NCBI GenBank assembly: GCA_963920525.1
Contig: OY986436.1
Coordinates: 178,657,361-178,721,360 of the forward strand
DNA from: Dichetophora obliterata
Taxonomy: Eukaryota; Arthropoda; Insecta; Diptera; Sciomyzidae
Length of the DNA stretch: 64,000 bases
Reading direction: 5' to 3'
The position numbers and the translations under genes were made by a program. The stretch's first letter is position 1, and the number at the start of each line of letters is the position of its first letter. Positions 56,116-64,000 of the stretch are shown here, piece by piece. A model generated the notes under the pieces. The model was given only the letters and a program-made list of their open reading frames with translations, did not search any database and was not told where the DNA came from.

Positions 56116-59100
56116 ACGTTTTTTTAAGCACTGCTGTTGTATTTCTTGAGCGTTTTTTTGTACCAATCAACACTAGCCTTTTTTGTGAGCGATAGTCAAA
56201 TAATGTGGAATCCAAAATGATGTGGATTTTTCAATGTTATTGATCGTTAGCATATATTTATTTTAATAATAATGTTTATTCAAGAAATACAAATGCACGA
56301 AGGTGTTATAAAAAATAGTTATTACTAAAAACTTATCATTAATAAAGTAAAGTAACTAAGAGTTATTACTAATTACTATTATTAAAAAAAATGAGTTTTA
56401 AAAACCTCATTTAAAGATACTGAGTATAAACTAACTTACCAATGATCAATAATGATAAAGTTTTATGTCAATAACCTTGACATTAAACGCCAAAAAGTTT
56501 TGACTAAGTTTTCAGCTATGGTCTTAGTGTATAAAGTATAAATCAACAAGCATTAAACAGATGTCTGCATTTATTTCGGTTATTATGACAATAAACAAAT
56601 ATTCATAAAAAATATTTGTGTGTCACAAAATAAACAAAATTTACTGTGAGTGAAATCAAGCGCGATGACATGCAATTTGTGATAAAAAGCGTTTAAAATG
56701 CACAAGATTTCGTAGCTCCCAAAACAAAAAAACAGAAATTTTTAAGTAAATAACGAACAATAATAAAGAAACGATCAATAAATTTCTGTTAAACGTCTGA
56801 TTTCTGTTAATTCCTAATTTGGAGATCATATATCTTTTGTTAACATATTCGTATCTGACCGACTGTTGTTAATTTTCCGTAACGCATCAAGAAGAAAAAA
56901 AAAACACTCTTTGTGATGTATCTTCTGCCATTCCACCAAGTTTTGAGCCTGACATTACAAATACTTATTAATTATGTATGAAATTGTCGTTCATCTAAAT
57001 AAATACAAAAGCTCACAAAACAACACACTTTTATCTTCTGTATTAATAAGCACAATTCCTTAAGAAAGTATTTTTTGGTAGATATACATGCATATAAATA
57101 ATTATCTTTTATTAGAGTTTTGTTTTTTTGTTTTTTTTTAAGCATCTTCATAGTTGTTGTGAAAGCCAAACATTTAATGGATTTTACATTTTTTACACAT
57201 AAATTTGAAAAAGCAATTATAAGTTTTTTATATTGATTGTGAATAAATTTGCATTTTAATGGTTAAGTTAACACATATGTTAAGCAGTCTGATAAATAAA
57301 AATTTTGTTTTGACTTATGAAGTCAAAATATCAACATAAAATCTTTAAACAAAATAATTATTCATCCAGAGATGCTTACGGTAGTGATTTATTTGAAGTT
57401 ATATCATTTTAATTGTACATACGTTAATACAAATATAAATATAAATCGTGAAAGTGGAGTTCTAATTTACATTTAACGTAGATTACATGCAATTAACTAT
57501 GATACGATCTTGGATCAGCTGGTTCTTAAAATTTCAGGATTATATGAAGCTTTATTTGTATTAATGTGCATTTTATGCTCTCAAAAAAAAAACGTATGTG
57601 ATATTGACAAAAAACCAGGTTAATTAAGTAAAATCACCATCAATATACGGTTAGCAAAATTTTTTGTCAATATCATCAAAAGCCTTAAATCCGTTTGTTG
57701 ATTTTATAAAAACGAATATTTAATATGAAAAAATGACATTATTAAAAAATTATGATTAATTCCGTTGATTTGATGAAACATTTTCAATATTTTTGCCTTG
57801 GCCATATTTTAATCCATACTTTTAAGTGAATCACTTTCATTTGAAACAATTGTGTCACAGCATAAGAAATTATAAGCATGCTTACAGGAACTTTTTATTC
57901 AATTGCATGCATGAGAAATTTTAATAGTTTTCATTATACAAAATTTTTGTACTGCTACTCCTCCGTATTCCACTTACTTAGCTACTGCTTCACTCAGAGA
58001 GAGCTTAATTCTTTTTTCTGTAGCTCATGTTTTTAAATTTTTTAAGCACATCTCCAACAATTATTGTAGCAATTCATTAACTGGGTCAACTGTTTAGCAT
58101 ATAAAAAGCAAAACACTTCCTGCAGAACTTGGGTACGAGAATGAAGAGTGGACAAAAACAAAGGAAAACAAAAAAAAAAGCAGATAAAAGAGCTTGCTTA
58201 CAAGTGGACGTAAATTGTGGCTGTCGACCGAAACGAGTAGTTAAAAAAAAAATATATATTAAGCGACCTTGCATGAGAAGCAAGGTCGTTGTAGTGCAAG
58301 ACACGTAGACGCAAACAGAGGCAGTTACACACTCAAACACTCGCAACAACAATTAAAATAAACTTACAGAGCCATCAGCTCCATATGTTCATGCCGCGCT
58401 ATGAACAGCACAAAAACAATTACAAAATAAATGCATTTTTATGCGTTGGAAACGCTGTCGAAAGACTATTACAATTTCTACAGCACACCAAGAAGCACAC
58501 AACGTGTGAAAGCCATTTGGAAACAAAGAATACGAAAGAGAAAAGAACAAAAACTATTAATGGCAGCAATGATGATGATGATCATGATGAAGATGACTTG
58601 TTTGCAATAGGGAAGTAAAATAGTGCAAGCTTTACGTTAAGAGGCTAAAATAATTAATTGCATGTCACTCATACGCCACCGTTCACTGCTGCGATGTGTT
58701 TAATTGTATGAGTGCTCATTAAAAGCTAAAAATAGTTAAAACACAAGCTAAAATTAATTAATTTCATTCGGAGAAGAAAACCGGAAAATATTTTAACTAC
58801 AATATGTTTGTATAACTCTTTGGAAGGCAAATTTACGATAGTGCAATTCTTTCTGTGCCATTATTAATATCGAGAGCTCTTGTAGAATTAGTAATGAATA
58901 ATTGATCTAAAACAGTGTTGGCCAAAAAACGCTTGCACTATTTTTTCAGTTTTGTGCTAGTGAGCGCACATGTGAGAGCGATAGAGACAAATAGGGTTGA
59001 CGATGCCCTCGGGCACAGGCTTTTGAGACCACTGATATAAAGCCTTGTTAAAACATAGGTTTAGTCCGCACTTTTGCAGACTGGAAGCTAATCTTCTTTG

Positions 59101-59890
59101 TCTTTTGTTATAGTAATATAGAATTATATGAGATGAGCCATTTATTTACTTATTTATTAATGGCTATGAACCTAAAAATAGAGGGATGACTTTGGTTTTG
59201 TAATATTTTAATGTCTTGCAAAGTTCAGTAAAATTCATTAATCAGGCGTTTAATCGGATCTTACTGATGCAATGACTCGTAGTGGGCGTGAAATATTTAA
59301 AGTCATGTAAAATTCCAATAATAGTCTTCAAAATTAATCGGAGTGTGTCTTAGAACCACGCTAACAATATATATATCAACGCTAAAATTAAATAAGTTAT
59401 AATATAAGTTCCTGGTTGCTTGAAAACATTTTCATTTGGATATATGTTGATGATATTGTATAAAGAAGGTCCAAAGCCAGAATTTTTCACGCTCGTGTCT
59501 TAAGGTAGTATTACAGTATGTAGCTGTAAAAAACCACCTTTTGTATTAATTTTGCTAACCAAGTATTATTAATTTTAATGAATCAAATTTTTTTACATAA
59601 TGAAGAATTATTCATGAGGATATAAGAAAAATTTTTTTGTTTTTATAGTTGTTGATAATTTTCTACAGAGCGTTGAAGTTAGCATTCTTAAAAAATTGTT
59701 ACAATTGGCTTCTTGCCTTCAGCACTTACAAAGCATCTGAAATTAAAAAATCAAAGTGCATTCTTGAGTTAAGGGTGGTTGTTGAGCATTCAGCCTACAC
59801 AAAAAAAAAAAAAAATGGCATGCGTTGAAAAACATTTTTTACATTTTCCCATTAGTATGTAAAAATACAAGAAACAAACATAAAATGCAA
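56115..59890. other. No identifiable gene (3.8 kb)
   Basis: AT-rich. Two things stand out: a perfect GC hairpin at 58264-58288 (CGACCTTGC, 7-nt loop, GCAAGGTCG) and an open frame at 58385-58618 ending in an Asp-rich stretch from GAT repeats (NDDDDHDEDD). The frame shows no domain and no splice context, so I do not call it. Confidence 0.45.
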
Positions 59891-59912
59891 AAATGCAACC
59901 GCTTTTTAAATT

Positions 59913-60867
59913 TTAGTGAGCGGAGACAGAGACATTCCACACGCGAATAATGTTGTCATAGTAGCCAGCGAACAAAGTCTGGCCATCGGTGGACCAGGCC
60001 AATGACAAGCATTGTGGTTGATCGGCCTTGGAGGTGGGGGAGACAATCTCTGGGCGAAGTTCTTCGACCGTCTTTTTGCATGCAATATCCCAAATCTTGA
60101 TGGATGGTCCATAGGCAACGCACAGCCAATAGCGATTGGGCGAGAAGCACAAAGCGTTGATGATGTCATTGTGTTTCAAGGTGTACAAGTTCTTGCCGTC
60201 ATTCAAGTCCCACAGCAGAGCCTTGGAGTCCTTGCCACCAGATGTGCACAAAGAACCGTCGGGAGAAACGGTCACGGTGTTCAAGTAGCCGTTGTGACCA
60301 TGATGGTTGTTCTTCAACTTGCAGTTAGCCAAGTTCCAAACATTGACGGTGCGATCCCAACCACAAGACACGATAATATGGTTCGAGTGGTTGTGCGAGA
60401 AGCCTACGCATGATACCCAATCAGTGTGACTATCTTCTTGGATGGTAAACTTGCACTCAGCCAAAGTATTCCACAACTTGATGGTCTTGTCGCGAGAGCC
60501 AGACACGATTTGGCGATTGTCGGCAGAGAAGGCGACTGAGAGCACATCCTTGGTGGGATTTTCGAAGCGACGAGTCTTGCCAGCAGCCAAGTCCCACAGA
60601 CGCAGAGTTTTGTCCCAGGACCCTTGCAGAGCGTAATTGCCGTCAGATGAGAGCACAACGTCGCTGATGAAGTGAGAGTGTCCGTACAAATGCTTCTAGG
60701 GGGAAACCGTAGTTGGTATCCTCAACGCGAGTCAACTTCCAAACAATCAAGGTCTTATCACGGGAAGCAGAGATAATAGTATCGGGATCCTTGGGGTTTG
60801 TTGCAATTTGGGTTACCTAGCCATTGTGGCCAATAAACGTTCCACGCAGTTGCAAAGTCTCAGACAT
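59913..60867 (-). pseudogene. Rack1: Rack1 (receptor for activated C kinase 1) intronless copy, inactivated
   Basis: RACK1 is a seven-blade WD-repeat scaffold on the 40S ribosome that binds protein kinase C. This copy starts MSETLQLRGTFIGHNG (ATG at 60867) and ends WNVSVSAH (stop 59913-59915), close to the family length of 318. It shows [55 protein letters not shown] and [13 protein letters not shown]. Defects: codon 17 Trp is TAG, and one extra base after NYGFP shifts the frame near 60692. Conserved WD residues are changed (EGHTKD to ENPTKD, EDGHTDW to EDSHTDW) and one Thr of GKTTRR is missing. The clustering of changes at normally fixed sites says it evolves without constraint. No introns and no poly(A) tract on the coding strand. 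Most likely a retropseudogene; a decayed gene duplicate is the alternative. Confidence 0.85.
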
Positions 60868-60960
60868 ACTTTTTGTGGTTTTTCGTGGAGCGTTAAAATT
60901 AACACAACTTCACCTACGAAGGGTTTAGTAAAAAGGATAGGCTTTTTATAGGTCTAGTAC
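60868..60960 (-). promoter_or_regulatory. Rack1 5' leader-like sequence with pyrimidine tract
   Basis: Upstream of the pseudogene start, minus strand, 'tataaaaagcctatcctttt' is followed by 'tactaaacccttcgtaggtg'. A CCTTTTT tract resembles the TOP-type start of translation-machinery mRNAs. If it marks the retrocopy's 5' end, the insertion boundary lies near 60930. Confidence 0.3.
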
Positions 60961-61279
60961 TTAACAAAGTCCATAAGGATCACAATGAATCAATATTCAT
61001 CGAAATCGATCGAGTATAACTCCAGATAACTTAGAAGTCAATTCGAAAAACCTTGTTTCGAGAAAAACACGATTAAAGATTTAAAGGTTCTTGAATATCA
61101 CGCGACATACGAACATAATATATGTTCTAACTTTTTTTATTTAATATTTTTTTCTAAAATTTTGTTTACGTATTCTTAAGACCTTAAAGAACCATATTAT
61201 AACCAAGAACCATATAATATATAAAAATTGATTTTTTATTTTGTGCACACTGTAATAAGTTACTATTAATAACTATGGT

Positions 61280-62085
61280 TCAATGAGTCCCGAGACTAAG
61301 TATTAAAAAAACTTTTTTTTGCAAATATTCGTCTTTATTTATCAAAATAGGTTCCTTCAAGAGCAATACATTCATTCCACCGCTTTTCTAACTTTTCAAT
61401 ACCGGGTTTGTAGACCGTTTTGTGCTTCGCCTTAAAATACGCTTTAATTTCAGCCATCACCTCTTCATTGGAGCCAAATCACTTGCCGGTAAGCATTTTT
61501 GAGCTCAGCAAAGAGCAAGTAGTCGCTGGGGGTGAAATCTGGCGAATACAGTGGATGAGGAAGCCCAATTCGTGGATTTTGCCTTCGTTTTCATCGATTT
61601 GTGACACGGTACATTGTCTTGGTGAAAAATAATTTTTTTTCTTCTTCAAATGGGGCCGGTTTTTTGCGATTTCATCCTTCAAACTCTCCAGCAATGTTAT
61701 ATAGCAATCGCTGTTGATTGTTTTTTCCTTTTCGAGATAGTTGATGAAGAAAATTTCATGCGAATCCCAAAATACAGATGCCATAACCTTTCCAGCCAAC
61801 TGTTGTGTTTTCCGTCGCTTTGGTCTGCTTTCATCGGCTGCTCTCCACTCAGCTGACGACCGTTTTGATTCCGGTGTATAATGGTGGATCCATGTTTCAT
61901 CCATTGTCACATACCGATGCGAAAATGCATGTTTATTCTTTGTAAACAGTGCCAAACACCTCTCCGAATCATCAACACGTTGTTGTTTTTGGTCCGGTAT
62001 GAGAAAACGCTACACCCATTTCGAAAACAGCTTTCTCATAGACAAATGTTCGTGTTGACAAAATTTTTGGTCAACAAGTATGTTA
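61280..62085 (-). mobile_element. mariner relic with MDETWIHHY block
   Basis: Minus strand: KQQRVDDSERCLALFTKNKH, YVTMDETWIHHYTPESKRSS, GKVMASVFWDSHEIFFINYL, EIAKNRPHLKKKK, then frameshifts through the second catalytic block, KIHELGF, SKMLTGK and a C-terminal IEKLEKRWNECIALEG out of frame. The first Asp is intact; the second block (HQDNA) is disrupted. A possible terminal repeat 'ggttcaatgagtcccgagac' is at about 61279. It is 5'-truncated and lacks the DNA-binding domain. Confidence 0.8.
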
Positions 62086-62430
62086 GGAGTAAAAGGACTC
62101 ATCAAAGATAACCAAATTTTATTTTGATAGTTAAATATGATCTACTTTTTGCTTTTAACATGATTTTTAAATAGAAGCTATTTAGATCAATTATGTTTTG
62201 AAGAAGGCAACAAAAACAACAAGAACTCTGTATAGAGTAAATCACAGAACAGACTGTTTCGGAAGGTGCTACCCTATCCATATTTAGTAGGCTTGAAAGA
62301 TGTAACCAACCCACTATTTTATGTTTTATATGATTTGACACTTACTCGAAGAAACTCTTTGAAATCATATGACGTTAAAAGCAAAATAAGCCTGAAACTC
62401 TGCCAAGGATTTTGTCTGTTGTAGTTGCCT

Positions 62431-63345
62431 TAAGTTAAGTTAAGTTAAGTTAAGTTAAGTTAAGTTAAGTTAAGTTAAGTTAAGTTAAGTTAAGTTAAGT
62501 TAAGTTAAGTTAAGTTAAGTTAAGTTAAGTTAAGTTAAGTTAAGTTAAGTTAAGTTAAGTTAAGTTAAGTTAAGTTAAGTTAAGTTAAGTTAAGTTAAGT
62601 TAAGTTAAGTTAAGTTAAGTTAAGTTAAGTTAAGTTAAGTTAAGTTAAGTTAAGTTAAGTTAAGTTAAGTTAAGTTAAGTTAAGTTAAGTTAAGTTAAGT
62701 TAAGTTAAGTTAAGTTAAGTTAAGTTAAGTTAAGTTAAGTTAAGTTAAGTTAAGTTAAGTTAAGTTAAGTTAAGTTAAGTTAAGTTAAGTTAAGTTAAGT
62801 TAAGTTAAGTTAAGTTAAGTTAAGTTAAGTTAAGTTAAGTTAAGTTAAGTTAAGTTAAGTTAAGTTAAGTTAAGTTAAGTTAAGTTAAGTTAAGTTAAGT
62901 TAAGTTAAGTTAAGTTAAGTTAAGTTAAGTTAAGTTAAGTTAAGTTAAGTTAAGTTAAGTTAAGTTAAGTTAAGTTAAGTTAAGTTAAGTTAAGTTAAGT
63001 TAAGTTAAGTTAAGTTAAGTTAAGTTAAGTTAAGTTAAGTTAAGTTAAGTTAAGTTAAGTTAAGTTAAGTTAAGTTAAGTTAAGTTAAGTTAAGTTAAGT
63101 TAAGTTAAGTTAAGTTAAGTTAAGTTAAGTTAAGTTAAGTTAAGTTAAGTTAAGTTAAGTTAAGTTAAGTTAAGTTAAGTTAAGTTAAGTTAAGTTAAGT
63201 TAAGTTAAGTTAAGTTAAGTTAAGTTAAGTTAAGTTAAGTTAAGTTAAGTTAAGTTAAGTTAAGTTAAGTTAAGTTAAGTTAAGTTAAGTTAAGTTAAGT
63301 TAAGTTAAGTTAAGTTAAGTTAAGTTAAGTTAAGTTAAGTTAAGT
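62431..63345. repeat. (TTAAG)n array, ~0.9 kb
   Basis: About 180 almost uninterrupted copies of the pentamer TTAAG, ending in two TTGAG variants at 63345-63355. Assembled length may not be exact. Unit differs by one base from TTAGG (25812-25876) and TTACG (63358-63396). Confidence 0.97.
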
Positions 63346-63357
63346 TGAGTTGAGTTA

Positions 63358-63396
63358 AGTAACGTTACGTTACGTTACGTTACGTTACGTTACGTT
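63358..63396. repeat. (TTACG)n tract
   Basis: Seven to eight 'acgtt' pentamers directly after the TTAAG array. Confidence 0.95.
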
Positions 63397-63399
63397 AAG

Positions 63400-63969
63400 T
63401 TTTTCATAAATTCTTTTAATGGAAAATTATTAAAATATCTTATAACTGTAACAAAAAAGCGCTTCTATTAACATGCATTTAAACGCATGAACTGCAAAAC
63501 ATGCATAAACGATTGAACAATTCTTAAAACCAAATTTCTTTATTCGCAAAGATTATTCAACTATTACACTTTTAAGATATCCAGTAAAAACATTAACTTT
63601 TGTAGAAATCCTTGCCATTGTTATTACTGTTATTATTAATTAGTATATCTGCTCATATCCTGAAACTTCCTTTTTTAAATAAAATGCCATCATTACTTTA
63701 TTTTGCTGTTTTCTATTTGCAATAAAAGTGTTCAACCATTTTTAAGAAAGTACACCAAACAGACAAAGTTATTAACCAAAGATAACTTTTTTTTTTGTTT
63801 TTTCCATTCAATATTTTAATCCACGGATCAATTTTAAGATCTCGCGGGCCAATTCTGAACTACTGATGAGGACGAACATTTGTTTTTTATAATTTATTTT
63901 ACTTTAAAAAAAATGCAATATTACCATTGGGTTGAGAAGTAAAAATTGAATTGCAAATAATGTTATAAT
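63400..63969. other. No identifiable gene
   Basis: AT-rich sequence with no open frame or repeat that I could assign. Confidence 0.5.
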
Positions 63970-64000
63970 AGGTCTGTTCGCGTACTCGATTCAAGTAGCT
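63970..64000. mobile_element. Start of a second copy of the 3576-3725 MITE (runs off the window)
   Basis: 'ggtctgttcgcgtactcgat' then 'tcaagtagct' matches 3578-3604 with few changes. Only the first 31 bp are in the window. Confidence 0.4.

Noticed and set aside
58385..58618. 77-codon frame with an Asp-rich C-terminus
   Set aside because: The acidic run comes from a GAT microsatellite; no homology, start context or splice signals.
60012..60413. 133-codon plus-strand frame
   Set aside because: Antisense of Rack1 WD repeats; produced by codon bias of the opposite strand.
1..64000. Endogenous LTR retrovirus or virus-derived sequence
   Set aside because: I saw no LTR pair, tRNA primer site, gag, integrase or envelope-like frame anywhere in the window.

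Overview
This 64-kb window looks like AT-rich intergenic or heterochromatin-like DNA from a fly. I infer a brachyceran dipteran from the kinds of mariner, Tc1, P-like and non-LTR elements present, a Drosophila-like Rack1 copy, a 57-nt intron, and the TTAGG-type pentamer tracts common in fly genomes. I cannot name the species. I see no certain intact host gene. Almost everything recognisable is a transposable element, usually decayed and often nested.

Layout. 0.35-12.9 kb: a foldback element with adjoining '(gtgggcggtaaaaggg)' tandem repeats (both modules recur, mirrored, at 10.8-12.0 kb), a 534-bp element with CCCAGTAG ends, a BED-finger relic between TATCGATA sites, hairpin MITEs, a TTAA-flanked piggyBac-like element holding a dead Tc1 element, several non-LTR tails, and a 1.34-kb non-coding element with a 14-bp target duplication. 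13-14.6 kb: a higher-GC stretch with one possible host exon. 15-25 kb: a rosa-like (DD41D) mariner derivative, a long-TIR element carrying a P-like MITE, further MITEs, a Tc3-like element split by a TAGGGTG-ended element with an unusual protein, and a hAT element with a perfect 8-bp target duplication. 24.7-37.3 kb: LINE fragments, a mariner relic split by a CCCGAG-ended element, a LINE split by two different CCC-ended elements, and a nearly complete RTE-like LINE. 40-56 kb: two copies of a hAT MITE (one inside a PIF1-type helicase), a nearly intact Mos1-like mariner, a Tc1 element holding a MITE and a tRNA-like SINE, two rosa-like mariners (one split by the second copy of the 1.34-kb element), and a mariner relic. 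59.9-60.9 kb: an intronless, broken Rack1 copy. 61.3-63.4 kb: a mariner relic and a ~0.9-kb (TTAAG)n array.

The most interesting signals are (1) a group of elements with 5'-CCC termini and inferred 2-bp, non-TA target duplications, supported by the reading frames or repeats they interrupt; (2) the 1.34-kb element without ORF, TIR or poly(A), present twice with perfect 13- and 14-bp duplications; and (3) a MITE with P-element-like ends in a near-consensus P-element target. All calls come from reading the sequence; no database search was run.
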